Shown: one piece after another, positions 1 to 10,178 of the stretch
Numbering within the stretch: position 1 is the stretch's first letter
Layout: each line of letters starts with the position of its first letter
Source of the DNA: Nevskiaceae bacterium
Lineage (GTDB): Bacteria; Pseudomonadota; Gammaproteobacteria; Nevskiales; Nevskiaceae
Assembly: GCA_008012115.1 (NCBI GenBank)
Contig: SSEB01000012.1
Coordinates: forward strand, 206,668 to 270,667
Direction of reading: 5' to 3'
Length of the DNA: 64,000 nucleotides
Program-made: the position numbers and the translations under genes
Notes under the pieces: generated by a model
What the model saw: only the letters and a program-made list of their open reading frames with translations
Told to the model about the DNA's origin: nothing
Database searches by the model: none

Positions 1-240
1 CGGCGAGGTGTAGAGCCCGGTGCGGTAGCCGGCCTCACGCAGGATGCCGGCGGCCAGCGTGGCGCTGGAGCCCTTGCCGTTGGTGCCGGCCACGGTCAGC
101 GTCGGCGGATGGCCAACGTGCAGTTGCAGGCGCCGCGCCACGTCGCCGACCCGCGCCAGTCCCAGCTCGATCTCGCGCGGATTGAGGCGCTCCTGCCAGC
201 GCAGCCAGTCGTCGAGCTGCCAGTGGGCTTGCGTGCTCAT
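1..240 (-). CDS. folC: Folylpolyglutamate synthase / dihydrofolate synthase, N-terminal part
   Basis: This is the first 80 codons of a gene that runs off the left edge of the window. The translation begins MSTQAHWQLDDWLRWQERL and contains TVAGTNGKGSSATLAAGI, the ATP-binding P-loop typical of FolC, followed by GYRTGLYTSP. FolC adds glutamate to dihydropteroate/folates in the cytoplasm. It is the last gene of the trpFBA-accD-folC block, a gammaproteobacterial arrangement. The ATG at 240 is the only good start I see. No strong ribosome-binding site precedes it; a 114-bp repeat lies upstream. Confidence 0.9.
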   Translation of the reverse strand, partial: MSTQAHWQLDDWLRWQERLNPREIELGLARVGDVARRLQLHVGHPPTLTVAGTNGKGSSATLAAGILREAGYRTGLYTSP

Positions 241-295
241 GCCCGTCACCGACCCGTGGGGCACGACAAATTGCGGTGTGCAACCGTCTGCAGGC

Positions 296-409
296 CCCAC
301 CCGCTGTGCCACACAGGTCCAGGAGTTTTGTTCGATTTTATCAATTGAATTTAAATTCAATTAACAATTTATAACGACCTGCGAGAAGAATGTGCCGACA
401 GCGGGTGAC
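296..409. repeat. 114-bp palindromic intergenic element, copy 1
   Basis: First of nine copies. Ends are CCCACCCGCT (296-305) and AGCGGGTGAC (400-409), inverted repeats of each other. The AT-rich core spans element positions 35-80 (330-375), with G at 330 and TAAC at 372-375. The centre holds a perfect 20-bp palindrome (343-362) built on TGAATTTAAATTCA, the same central 14-mer as copy 9. The element begins 23 bp downstream of the accD stop and lies upstream of folC, both on the minus strand. The 24-bp arms on either side of the core match no other copy. Confidence 0.85.
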
Positions 410-432
410 GCGCCGCCGCGTCCGCAACGGCT

Positions 433-1323
433 TCAAAGCTCGCTGACAGCCACCCGCGGCGAGAAGTGCGTGAGCATGGCCAGGATGCGGTACAGCTTCT
501 CGCGCATCTCGCGGCGGTCGATGATCATGTCGATGTGACCGTGCTCGACCAGGAACTCGGCACGCTGGAAACCCTCCGGCAGTTTCTGCCGCACGGTCTG
601 CTCGATCACGCGCGGACCGGCGAAGCCGATCAGCGCCTTGGGCTCGGCGACGTTGATGTCGCCGAGCATGGCCAGCGAGGCGGAGACGCCGCCCATGGTG
701 GGGTGCGTCATCACGCTGATGAACGGCAGTCCGCGCTCGGCCAGCTTGGCCAGCGCCGCGCTGGTCTTGGCCATCTGCATCAGCGAGAACAGCGACTCCT
801 GCATGCGCGCGCCGCCGCTGGCGGCGAACAGCACCAGGGGCGTGCCGTGCTCCAGCGCCGCGTTGACGCCGCGCACGAACTTCTCGCCGACCACGCTGCC
901 CATCGAGCCGCCCATGTAGCTGAACTCGAAGGCCGTCACCACCAGCGGCAGGCCGTTGAGCTGGCCGCGCACCACCACCAGCGCATCGCGCTCGTCGGTG
1001 TCGTTCTGCGCTTCCTTGATGCGCTCGGTGTACTTGCGGCTGTCCTTGAACTTGAGCGGGTCCAGGGGACCCACCTCGGCGCCGATCTCGATGCGCGGTT
1101 CCGGGTCGAGGAAATGATGGATGCGCTGGCGCGCGCTGATGTTGCGATGCGCGCCGCACTTGGGGCAGACCTCGAGCGTGCGCTCCAGCTCGGCGCGGTA
1201 CAGCACCGACTGGCAGCTCTCGCACTTGGTCCACAGGCCTTCCGGCACGTTGCGCTTGCGCGCACCCGTGGTCAGCAGCTTGGACCCGGCAATTTTCTCC
1301 AACCAGCTCATTTCTTCCGCCAC
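433..1323 (-). CDS. accD: Acetyl-CoA carboxylase carboxyltransferase subunit beta
   Basis: Beta subunit of the carboxyltransferase that, with AccA, moves the carboxyl group from biotin to acetyl-CoA to make malonyl-CoA for fatty acid synthesis. The N-terminal zinc ribbon has Cys at 34, 37, 53 and 56 (CESC and CPKC). The carboxyltransferase core includes SGGARMQES and [10 protein letters not shown] chose the GTG at 1323 because GGAGG sits 7 bases upstream. The more family-like ATG at 1311 (MSWLEKIAG) has no well-spaced site and is the main alternative. It follows trpA closely in the same direction. Confidence 0.93.
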   Translation of the reverse strand: MAEEMSWLEKIAGSKLLTTGARKRNVPEGLWTKCESCQSVLYRAELERTLEVCPKCGAHRNISARQRIHHFLDPEPRIEIGAEVGPLDPLKFKDSRKYTERIKEAQNDTDERDALVVVRGQLNGLPLVVTAFEFSYMGGSMGSVVGEKFVRGVNAALEHGTPLVLFAASGGARMQESLFSLMQMAKTSAALAKLAERGLPFISVMTHPTMGGVSASLAMLGDINVAEPKALIGFAGPRVIEQTVRQKLPEGFQRAEFLVEHGHIDMIIDRREMREKLYRILAMLTHFSPRVAVSEL

Positions 1324-1374
1324 CCTTTCTCCTCCGGACCGGACAGAGAATACGTTCCGCCGCACCTCATCGCT

Positions 1375-2184
1375 TCATCTTAACTGATCAAGCGCGCCGC
1401 GCATCTCGGCCAGCTTGGCGCGCAGCAGCTCCGGCAGCTTCTCCGGCGCTGCGGCGTGGCGCTCGATCTCCGCCACCAGCGCGCTGCCGACCACTACGCC
1501 GTCGGCGACCCTGCCCACCGCCGCCGCGCTGGCGGCGTCGCGGATGCCGAAACCCACGGCCAGCGGCAGTTGGGTGTGGGCGCGGATTTCGCCGAGCTTG
1601 CTGGCGACACTGTCGACGTCCAGCGTCGCCGCGCCGGTCACGCCCTTGAGCGAGACGTAGTAGAGATATCCGCTGGCCTCGCGTGCCACCGCCTCGATGC
1701 GCTCGGTCGGGCTGGTCGGCGCCAGCAGGAAGATACAGTCGAGGCCGTGCGCACGCAGCGCCGGCAGGTAGCCCGGCGCTTCTTCCACCGCCAGGTCGAC
1801 GATCAGAACACCATCGACGCCGGCCGCCTGCGCCTTCTGCGCGAAGGCTTCCACGCCGCGCCACTCGATGGGGTTGAGGTAGCCCATCAGCACCACCGGC
1901 GTGGTGGCGTCGGTCTTGCGGAACTCGGCGACCATGTCGATCACCTGCCACAGGCCGGTGCCGTGCGCCAGCGCGCGCTCGCAGGCGAGCTGGATCACCG
2001 GCCCGTCGGCCATCGGATCGGAGAACGGCACCCCCAGCTCCAGCACATCGGCGCCGCCGCGCACCAGCGCGTGCATCAACGCCACGGTCTCGCGCGGGTG
2101 CGGGTCGCCGGCGGTGATGTAGGGGATCAGAGCCTTGCGGCCGGCGGTCTTGAGTCGGGCGAACGTCGTTGCGAGTCGGGTCAT
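1375..2184 (-). CDS. trpA: Tryptophan synthase alpha chain
   Basis: Cleaves indole-3-glycerol phosphate to indole and glyceraldehyde-3-phosphate; indole is channelled to TrpB. It is 269 residues, the usual length. Catalytic Glu49 and Asp60 fall at the same numbers as in the E. coli enzyme, in the stretch [18 protein letters not shown]. The C-terminal phosphate-binding loop VGFGIRD is present. The start at 2184 ([12 protein letters not shown]) is supported by family alignment; the frame stays open further upstream. It lies between trpB and accD on the minus strand, in likely cotranscription. Confidence 0.95.
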   Translation of the reverse strand: MTRLATTFARLKTAGRKALIPYITAGDPHPRETVALMHALVRGGADVLELGVPFSDPMADGPVIQLACERALAHGTGLWQVIDMVAEFRKTDATTPVVLMGYLNPIEWRGVEAFAQKAQAAGVDGVLIVDLAVEEAPGYLPALRAHGLDCIFLLAPTSPTERIEAVAREASGYLYYVSLKGVTGAATLDVDSVASKLGEIRAHTQLPLAVGFGIRDAASAAAVGRVADGVVVGSALVAEIERHAAAPEKLPELLRAKLAEMRGALDQLR

Positions 2185-2289
2185 GGCAGGTGTCGGTCCC
2201 CTGGCGTCACAGGGGCGATCCCGGCGCGCGGGCGCCGGGCTGGAGGGTATGGAAACCAGCGGAATCACTTGGGCACGGCATGGCCGGGA

Positions 2290-3492
<1,203 letters not shown>

Positions 3493-3587
3493 GGATTTCG
3501 CTGCGCCGCCAGGCGCGGCGCGGGTCAGGACGCTGGGCGGGTGGACAGGGCGCGTATTATGCGGCCAAACCCCTGCCCACGCATCCG

Positions 3588-4406
3588 ATGGATCACTCAT
3601 TGCCGCGCCTGCGACTGCGAGGCGCCCCGGTCACCGCCGCGGACCTGCACGCCCTGGCCCTGGCGCCTTACGGCCATTTCACGTCGATGCAGGTGCGCGA
3701 CGGCGCCGTGCGCGGTCTGGACCTCCACCTGGAACGCTTGGCGGCAGCCACCCGCGCCCTGTTCGACCATCCGTTGTCGCCGGCGCGCGTGCGCACCGAG
3801 CTGCGGGCGGCGCTCGACGGCCAGGGCGGCGGCCTGTCGCTGCGCCTGAACGTCTTTGCGCGCGGTCTCGGCATGCGCGAGCCGGATGCCGCCGCCGAGC
3901 CGGAACTGCTGGTCACGCTGTTGCCGCCGGCAGGACCGGCGGCGGCGCCGCTGCGCGTGCGCAGCACCGTGCATGGGCGCTATCTGCCCGCGATCAAGCA
4001 CGTCGGCACCTTCGAACTGCTGCATCAGCGGCGGCTGGCGCGGCGCGAGGGCTGGGACGACGCGCTGTTCGTCGATGCGCGCGGCGAGATCGCGGAAGGG
4101 TCCATCTGGAACGTCGGTTTCGTCAGCGACGACGGCGGCCTGCGCGTCACCTGGCCGTCGGCGCCCGCCCTGCCCGGCATCAGCCAGCAGCTCCTGCAGC
4201 AGGCCCTAGCCGCGCGCGGCATCGCCACCGAAACGCGGCCGGTGAGGCTGTCCGAACTGGGGCGTTTCCGCGGCGCCTTCTTCAGCAATTGCAGCCACGC
4301 CGTGCAGCCGATCGCGCAGATCGACACGCAGACGTTCGCGGCAGACGCAGAGGTCTATGGGCCGCTGAGCGCGGCTTACGAGGCGCTGCCCTGGGACGCG
4401 ATCTGA
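3588..4406 (+). CDS. Aminotransferase class IV family protein (PabC/BCAT/D-AAT-like)
   Basis: A 272-residue fold-type IV PLP protein. Recognisable segments are [14 protein letters not shown], whose lysine is the candidate Schiff-base residue, and [13 protein letters not shown], equivalent to the conserved E-x-x-x-x-N motif. The N-terminal half is divergent. Family members include aminodeoxychorismate lyase, branched-chain and D-amino-acid transaminases, and I cannot assign a substrate. It sits antisense between trpB and trpF: divergent from trpB by 95 bp and overlapping the trpF 3' end by 31 bp, so it looks inserted into an ancestral trpF-trpB order. Confidence 0.75.
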   Translation: MDHSLPRLRLRGAPVTAADLHALALAPYGHFTSMQVRDGAVRGLDLHLERLAAATRALFDHPLSPARVRTELRAALDGQGGGLSLRLNVFARGLGMREPDAAAEPELLVTLLPPAGPAAAPLRVRSTVHGRYLPAIKHVGTFELLHQRRLARREGWDDALFVDARGEIAEGSIWNVGFVSDDGGLRVTWPSAPALPGISQQLLQQALAARGIATETRPVRLSELGRFRGAFFSNCSHAVQPIAQIDTQTFAADAEVYGPLSAAYEALPWDAI

Positions 4407-5047
4407 GCGTCGACCGCGCGCACCGCCGCAACGAAAGCCCGCATCTTCGTCGCATCCTTGATGCCGGGCCTGGCCTCGATGCCGCTGGACACATCTACCG
4501 CATAGGGCCGCAGCTGGCGGATGCCGTCGGCGACATTGCCGGCATGCAGCCCGCCGGCCAGCACCAGCGGTTTCGCCGCGCCGCCGGCCCGGCTCCAGTC
4601 GAAGGTCTTGCCGCTGCCGCCCATGCCGGCGGGATCATGGCCGTCCAGCAGCAGCGCCGACGCCTGCGCGTAGCGCCGTGACCATGCCGCCAGATCCTGC
4701 GGCTGCGCCATCGCCACCGCTTTCATGTATGGCATCGCGTAACGTTCGCACTGCTCCGGCGATTCGTCGCCATGGAACTGCAGCAGGTCCGGCCGCAACG
4801 TCGCGATCGCCTCGCGCACGAAGCCGTCATCGGCGTCGCGCAGCAGCGCCACCACGCTCACGAACGGCGGCAGCGCGCGGCGGATGGCGGCGGCCTCCAC
4901 CGCGCGGATGAAGCGCGCGCTCTGCGGCACCAGCACGAATCCCAGCGCCTCCACGCCCAGCGCCACAGCCGCCTGCGCGTCTTCCAGGCGCGTGATGCCG
5001 CAGAACTTGATGCGCGTGCGCAATGATGTGGCGATAGGCGGATTCAT
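4376..5047 (-). CDS. trpF: Phosphoribosylanthranilate isomerase
   Basis: Catalyses the Amadori rearrangement of phosphoribosylanthranilate to CdRP in tryptophan synthesis. It is 223 residues with a TIM-barrel pattern. The catalytic cysteine is residue 16 in IKFCGITR, and the catalytic aspartate lies in LLLDGHDPAGMGGSGKTF. The C-terminal phosphate site is VLAGGLHAGNV, and VDVSSGIE is typical. The 3' end overlaps the convergent class IV aminotransferase gene by 31 bp. Upstream is a 114-bp repeat that ends the truA unit. Confidence 0.94.
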   Translation of the reverse strand: MNPPIATSLRTRIKFCGITRLEDAQAAVALGVEALGFVLVPQSARFIRAVEAAAIRRALPPFVSVVALLRDADDGFVREAIATLRPDLLQFHGDESPEQCERYAMPYMKAVAMAQPQDLAAWSRRYAQASALLLDGHDPAGMGGSGKTFDWSRAGGAAKPLVLAGGLHAGNVADGIRQLRPYAVDVSSGIEARPGIKDATKMRAFVAAVRAVDAQIASQGSAS

Positions 5048-5059
5048 GAGTCTTCGGGC

Positions 5060-5173
5060 ACCACCCGCTCATACGGATGGGCACCGTCAGTTTGTGTTTA
5101 AATATTTATTGATTATTAATTTGATTAATAATTAATAACAACTTCCCTAGGAGAAACGACCACAGCGGGTGGC
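5060..5173. repeat. 114-bp palindromic intergenic element, copy 2
   Basis: Ends are ACCACCCGCT (5060-5069) and AGCGGGTGGC (5164-5173). The AT core runs 5094-5139 and closes with TAACAAC (5136-5142). Inside it ATTATTAA and TTAATAAT face each other around a five-base gap. It starts 16 bp downstream of the truA stop codon and lies 12 bp upstream of the trpF start codon, so it may also be in the trpF leader. Confidence 0.85.
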
Positions 5174-5189
5174 GGCTGCGCGGCCTATT

Positions 5190-5972
5190 TTAGGCGGGAA
5201 ACCACGGCCGCGGCGGTGCCGGCAGCCCGAAACGCTCGGGATACTCCGGCCCGATGAAGTACAGCCCGCCGGGCGGCGCATTGACGCCTGCCTGTGTGCG
5301 ATCGCGGCTGGCCAGCACCTCGCCGACCCAGGACGGCTGCCGTTTGCCCAGGCCGACTTCGGCCAGCACACCGGTGATGTTGCGCACCATGTGGTGAAGG
5401 AAGGCGTTGCCGCAGATGTCCATGATCACGAACTCGCCCTGCCGCCGGACGCGGAGGTGGTGCAGGTTGCGCATCGGCGTGCTCGACTGGCACTGCGAGT
5501 CGCGGAAGGCGGAGAAGTCGTGTTCACCCACCAGGGCCTGCGCGCCCTCGTGCATCGCTGCCGCGTCCAGCGCCTGCGGCCACCAGCCTACGCGCTGGAA
5601 CAGCAGCGCCGAGCGCGCGCGATGATTGTGGATCACGTAACGGTAATGCCGCGCCCGCGCCGAGCGGCGCGCGTCGAAGTCCGCGGCGACCGGCTGCACC
5701 CAGCGCAGACTGATGTCCGGCGGCAGGTTGGTGTTGGTGCCCAGCAGCCAGGCGTAGGGCGTGCGCTGTGCATCGGTGTCGAAGTGGACCACCTGCTGGA
5801 AGGCGTGCACGCCGGCATCGGTGCGGCCGGCACAGGTGACACGGAGGGGATGCGCGGCAACGAACGACAGAGCACGCTGGATCTCGCCCTGGATCGAATG
5901 CACCCGCCCCTGCTCCTGCCAGCCACCGTAGGCGGTGCCCAGGTACTCGATGCCGGCGGCCCAACGGCTCAT
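5190..5972 (-). CDS. truA: tRNA pseudouridine(38-40) synthase
   Basis: Converts uridines 38-40 of the tRNA anticodon arm to pseudouridine. It is 260 residues. The catalytic aspartate is residue 52 in AGRTDAGVHA, and GNAFLHHMVRNITG is the family C-terminal motif. The gene lies directly downstream of fimV (53-bp gap, same strand), the fimV-truA-trpF order also seen in pseudomonads. Confidence 0.96.
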   Translation of the reverse strand: MSRWAAGIEYLGTAYGGWQEQGRVHSIQGEIQRALSFVAAHPLRVTCAGRTDAGVHAFQQVVHFDTDAQRTPYAWLLGTNTNLPPDISLRWVQPVAADFDARRSARARHYRYVIHNHRARSALLFQRVGWWPQALDAAAMHEGAQALVGEHDFSAFRDSQCQSSTPMRNLHHLRVRRQGEFVIMDICGNAFLHHMVRNITGVLAEVGLGKRQPSWVGEVLASRDRTQAGVNAPPGGLYFIGPEYPERFGLPAPPRPWFPA

Positions 5973-6025
5973 CTGACGCCCTCCGCAACCAGCGGACGGG
6001 CTGCCGCGGAACGCCGCACTGCGAC

Positions 6026-8755
6026 TCAGGCCAGGCGCTGCAGCAGCGCCTGCGCTTCCTTCTTCTGGTCGCCGCTGCCCTGTTGCAGCACCTCGTTGAG
6101 CAGGCTGCGCGCCATCTCGTTGTCGCCCATGTCGACGTAGGCACGGGCCAGGTCGAGCTTGGTGCCGGCCTCGTCACCGCTGGAGATCGCGTGGCTGTCC
6201 TGTGGCAGTTCGCCGAGGTCGAAGTCGTCGAGCTTGATGTCCTCGGCCGGTGTGATGCCCGGCTTCTCGGCTAAGGGCGACTTGAAGTCGTCGCCGAGGT
6301 CGAAAGCCAGCGTCTCGGAACCCGGATCGGACTTCGCTGCCGGTGGTTCGGTCGCACCAGGCTTGCTCAGATCGAAATCGGCGAGATTGAATTCCAGCGT
6401 GTTGCCGGTGGGCTTGCGCGCCTCGGGCGCGGGCGCGGCAGCCGGCTTGCTGCTGGCGGCTTCGAGGTCTTCGAGCTTGAAGTCGAGCACCGACGAAGAA
6501 CTGGCCGAGTACGCCCCCGAGGCGCTGAACGCGCCGGTGGACGACATCCTGGCTTTCTCCGGTGCCGGCGCCACGGCGGGCCCAGCTGCCGGAGTTTCCG
6601 GCTCGTCGAACGCCAGATCGACTGGGGTTTCCAGCGCCGCGTTCTGCGCCGCGCCCTGGAACAACGGACTGTCCGGGATCAGCTGGCTGCCCATGATGGC
6701 GATCTTCTGCCACTCGGCGGCATCGAGCTGCGGCTTGAGCGATTGCGCGACTTCCTCGAATTCATGCGGCTTGGTGGCGCGGAAGTAGGTTTCCGCCAGC
6801 TTGACGCGGAGGTCGGTGCGGCCCGGGTTCTTCTCGGCGGCGCTCTCCAGCAGCAGCGCCGCTTCGTCGTAGAGGCCGTAGGCCAGGTGGAAATCGGCCT
6901 CCGACAGCGGATCGTTGGCATCGAGATCGACCTTGAGCGTCTCGGCCTCGAACTTGCCGGCGATATCGAAATCGACCGAGTCGGTGTTCAGCGACTCGGC
7001 CAGCTTGTCGTCCGGCGTGTCGAAAATCTGCGTCGAATCGAAAGTCGGCAACTGCGCGGTCTCGTTCGGCGACGGGTTCTGCTTGACCGTCTCGGTCAAA
7101 GCGGTGTTCGCCAGCGTGCTGGCCAGCGTCTGCGTCAGGGTTGCCGGGTCCTTGGATTCCAGCACGGTCCGCGCCAGCGGGTCGGCAGCAGGCGCCTTGG
7201 CCGCAGGGACCGGCGGCGGCACGGCAAACGTTGGCGCACGCGGTGCGGGCGGCGCCGGTGGGACCGCGGGGGGTGCCGGCGGCGTCTTGCTGGCACCACC
7301 GATCTTGCGGTTCCAGAAACCGGCCGTGTTCGACGGTTTCTCCGCCGCGCCGGCCTTGCCCTTCCGCTGCTTCATCACGCGGAAACCCAGCAGGGCCAGC
7401 AGGCCGAGTACGACCACGCCGCCGGCAGGCAGCAGCAGGTCGTCGAGCAGACCACCCGACTCCGCAGGCGCGGGCGCCGGCACCGGGACGGGTGCGGCGG
7501 CAGCCGGCGGCGGCGTTTCCGCAGTTGCGGGCGCCGGCACCGCGGGCGGTGTCGACGATGCAGCCGGCGCCTCTGCCGGCGTCGTCGGCGCCAGCTCGGG
7601 TTTGGCTTCCGTCGCCGCAGGCGCCGTTGCTGCCGGTGCTGGTGCAACCGGCTCGGCCGCAGGCGGCGGGGTCGGCGTGGCAGCCGGCTTTGGCGCCGCG
7701 ACCGGCGCTACGGTAGCGGGCGGATTTTCAGGTGTTTTTTTTTCGGCCGGGACGGGAGTCGTCGGGGCTGGCGGTGTGGTCACCGCCGGCTTGGCGGGTG
7801 GCTTGGGCTGCGGCGCCGGCGCGGCGGCCGGTGCCGGAGGCGGTGCGACCGTCGGCTCTGGCGCGATTTCAGGCTGTGCCTTCTCGATCTTCGGCGACGC
7901 AGGCTTGCGGACGCGCGAGCCCGCATGCCCGCCACGCAGCTGGCTGATGCGTGCCTTGGCGACCGCGGGGCTGACTGCGGCCATCTCGGCAGCCGTCGGC
8001 ACCTTCAGCACGGCACCCTTGAGCAGACCACCGATGCGGCCGCCCTCGAAGGCGCCCGGATTGCGGCTGTAGATCGACCACATCACCTGATCCATGGTCA
8101 CGGCTGGCGACGGACGCAGCTTGGTGGCGATGCTCCAGAATGTTTCCTGCGGCTGCACCGGACCATAGGTCGATGCGCCCGCAGTCGCCGCAGGCGCGGC
8201 CGCAGCCGGTGTCGTGCTGGCGGCCGCCGGAGCGGTCGTCATCGGCGTCGCCTGTGGCACCGCGACTTTTTCGACCGGCGCCGGCGCGGGCGCAGCCTTG
8301 GTCGCCTCTTCCGCCGTCTGGTAGAAGTCGGACGTGGACTTGGCCGGCGCCGCCGTGTCGGCATAACTCGGCGGATCGAGCAGCACCGTGTACTCGCGCA
8401 GGACGCGGCCGCTGGCGCTGCGGACATCGAGCAGGAAATTCAGGAACGGGTCGCGTGCGACCTGCTTGCTGGTGATGACGATGCGCGGGCTGCCGCCATC
8501 GCTCTTGACCTCGAAATTCAGCGAGCTGAGGTAGTCGGCGCGGTCGATGCCGGCCTTGGCGAAATCGTCGTTGTCCGCCACGCGCACCAGCAGGTTGTCG
8601 GCTTCTTCGCCGCTGACGGCCGTGAGCGGAATCACCGCGCTGAAGCGCTGGTTGAGGCGCGATTTGACGTCAATATCGCCCAATCCGAGGGCGTGTGCCG
8701 CTGCGGCCCAGAGCACCGGACTGATCGCGACCACCAAAGCAAGCTTGCGCAACAT
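6026..8755 (-). CDS. fimV: FimV-type polar hub / LysM peptidoglycan-binding protein
   Basis: About 909 residues. A signal peptide ends near AAAAHA, followed by LGLGDIDVKSRLNQRFSA, the FimV N-terminal signature. A LysM-like segment reads YGPVQPQETFWSIATKLRP, then comes a long Ala/Pro-rich linker, one membrane segment (LLLPAGGVVVLGLLALLG) followed by basic residues, and an acidic cytoplasmic part. The C-terminal TPR-like motif LDLARAYVDMGDNEMARSLL is the FimV C-terminal domain. In related bacteria FimV organises type IV pili and polar localisation. A run of nine A bases codes for the linker at 7735-7743. Start 8755 has GGGAGA upstream. Confidence 0.93.
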   Translation of the reverse strand: MLRKLALVVAISPVLWAAAAHALGLGDIDVKSRLNQRFSAVIPLTAVSGEEADNLLVRVADNDDFAKAGIDRADYLSSLNFEVKSDGGSPRIVITSKQVARDPFLNFLLDVRSASGRVLREYTVLLDPPSYADTAAPAKSTSDFYQTAEEATKAAPAPAPVEKVAVPQATPMTTAPAAASTTPAAAAPAATAGASTYGPVQPQETFWSIATKLRPSPAVTMDQVMWSIYSRNPGAFEGGRIGGLLKGAVLKVPTAAEMAAVSPAVAKARISQLRGGHAGSRVRKPASPKIEKAQPEIAPEPTVAPPPAPAAAPAPQPKPPAKPAVTTPPAPTTPVPAEKKTPENPPATVAPVAAPKPAATPTPPPAAEPVAPAPAATAPAATEAKPELAPTTPAEAPAASSTPPAVPAPATAETPPPAAAAPVPVPAPAPAESGGLLDDLLLPAGGVVVLGLLALLGFRVMKQRKGKAGAAEKPSNTAGFWNRKIGGASKTPPAPPAVPPAPPAPRAPTFAVPPPVPAAKAPAADPLARTVLESKDPATLTQTLASTLANTALTETVKQNPSPNETAQLPTFDSTQIFDTPDDKLAESLNTDSVDFDIAGKFEAETLKVDLDANDPLSEADFHLAYGLYDEAALLLESAAEKNPGRTDLRVKLAETYFRATKPHEFEEVAQSLKPQLDAAEWQKIAIMGSQLIPDSPLFQGAAQNAALETPVDLAFDEPETPAAGPAVAPAPEKARMSSTGAFSASGAYSASSSSVLDFKLEDLEAASSKPAAAPAPEARKPTGNTLEFNLADFDLSKPGATEPPAAKSDPGSETLAFDLGDDFKSPLAEKPGITPAEDIKLDDFDLGELPQDSHAISSGDEAGTKLDLARAYVDMGDNEMARSLLNEVLQQGSGDQKKEAQALLQRLA

Positions 8756-8812
8756 GATGTCTCCCGACGCTGGGAACCCCGCCGTGGCTCCCTTCACTCT
8801 ATTTAACGAGTT

Positions 8813-8866
8813 GCGTTAATTAACGCTTGTAAGCCCTTTTATACACTATAAATAGTCACGAACCAA
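8813..8866 (-). promoter_or_regulatory. Probable fimV promoter with downstream palindrome
   Basis: On the minus strand TTGGTT (8861-8866) and TATAAA (8838-8843) are 17 bases apart, a plausible sigma-70 promoter 82 bases upstream of the fimV start codon. Just past the expected transcription start lies a perfect 14-bp palindrome, GCGTTAATTAACGC (8813-8826), with another TTAACG nearby, which could be an operator. The rest of the 289-bp asd-fimV gap (8867-9044) shows nothing I can name. Confidence 0.45.
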
Positions 8867-9044
8867 GGGCCTCCGGGCAGGAACCGGAAATCGCCTACAG
8901 GGGGAATGTTGGCCGAGTCGCCGCGCAGGCACAAGCCGTCTCCGCCGAAGAGTGCCGGCGGCACTTGCCGCAGGACACGCGCTGCGGACTCCGGGCGCGC
9001 AGGTCCACCCCGCCCGCCCGGCCCGGCAACCACCCGCAGCGGGA

Positions 9045-10166
9045 TCAGCCGTGATGATCGAGGACGATCCGGAGCATGCGGCGCAGCGGCTCCGCCGCGC
9101 CCCACAACAGCTGATCGCCGACGGTGAAGGCGCCGAGGTACTGCGGCCCCATGTTGAGCTTGCGCAGGCGGCCGACGGCGACGTTGAGCGTGCCGGTGAC
9201 GGCTACCGGCGTGAGATCCTTCATCGAGGCCTCGCGCGTGTTCGGCACCAGCCGCACCCATTCGTTGTCGGCGCGGATCATCGCCTCGATCTCGGCCATC
9301 GGCACATCCTGCTTCAGCTTGATGGTCAGCGCCTGCGAATGGCAGCGCATCGCGCCGATGCGCACGCACAGCCCATCCACCGGGATCGGATTGCCCTCGC
9401 GGCCGAGGATCTTGTTGGTTTCGGCTTGGCCCTTCCATTCTTCCTTGGACTGGCCGTTGTCGAGCTGCTTGTCGATGTACGGAATCAGCGAGCCCGCCAG
9501 CGGCACGCCGAAGTTCTGCGTCGGGAAATCCGCCGCGCGCTGCGCGGCGGCGACCTTGCGGTCGATGTCGAGAATCGCCGAGGCCGGATTCGCCAGTTCG
9601 GCCGCAACCGCGCGCTCCAGCACGCCCATCTGCGACAGCAGCTCGCGCATGTTGGCCGCGCCGGCACCGGACGCCGCCTGGTAGGTCATCGCCGACATCC
9701 ATTCGACCAGGTCCGCCTTGTACAGCGCACCGACCGCCATCAGCATCAGCGACACCGTGCAGTTGCCGCCGACGTAGTTCTTCACGCCCTTGGCCAGCGC
9801 GTCCTGGATCACCGGCAGGTTGACCGGATCGAGGATGATCACCGCGTCGTCCTTCATGCGCAGGGCGCTGGCGGCGTCGATCCAGTAGCCGTTCCAGCCG
9901 CTGGCGCGCAGCTTCGGGTAGATCTCGTTGGTGTAGTCGCCGCCCTGGCAGGTGATGATGATGTCCATCAACTGCAGCGCATCCACGCTGTTGCCGTCCT
10001 TGAGCGCCGGCGTGTCCTTGCCGTTGACCTTCGGCCCCGGCCCGCCCGCCTTCGAGGTGCTGAAGAAATGCGTCTCCACCAGCGCGAAGTCGTTTTCTTC
10101 CTGCATGCGCTGCATCAGCACCGAACCCACCATGCCGCGCCAACCCACCATTCCCAGCTTCTTCAT
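9045..10166 (-). CDS. asd: Aspartate-semialdehyde dehydrogenase
   Basis: NADPH-dependent reduction of aspartyl phosphate to aspartate semialdehyde, the branch point to lysine, diaminopimelate, methionine and threonine. It is 373 residues, the long gammaproteobacterial type, starting [21 protein letters not shown]. The catalytic cysteine is residue 136 in VGGNCTVSL. The segment [15 protein letters not shown] carries the catalytic histidine region. It lies 12 bp downstream of leuB in the leu run, as in pseudomonads. Confidence 0.97.
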   Translation of the reverse strand: MKKLGMVGWRGMVGSVLMQRMQEENDFALVETHFFSTSKAGGPGPKVNGKDTPALKDGNSVDALQLMDIIITCQGGDYTNEIYPKLRASGWNGYWIDAASALRMKDDAVIILDPVNLPVIQDALAKGVKNYVGGNCTVSLMLMAVGALYKADLVEWMSAMTYQAASGAGAANMRELLSQMGVLERAVAAELANPASAILDIDRKVAAAQRAADFPTQNFGVPLAGSLIPYIDKQLDNGQSKEEWKGQAETNKILGREGNPIPVDGLCVRIGAMRCHSQALTIKLKQDVPMAEIEAMIRADNEWVRLVPNTREASMKDLTPVAVTGTLNVAVGRLRKLNMGPQYLGAFTVGDQLLWGAAEPLRRMLRIVLDHHG

Positions 10167-10178
10167 GTTCGTGCTCTC

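Noticed and set aside
1311..1365. Longer accD start at the GTG at 1365
   Set aside because: No ribosome-binding site and no family support; GTG 1323 with GGAGG or ATG 1311 fit better.
6743..8806. Plus-strand open frame (687 codons) opposite fimV
   Set aside because: Arg-rich low-complexity mirror of the Ala/Pro linker of fimV; no start signal or family features.
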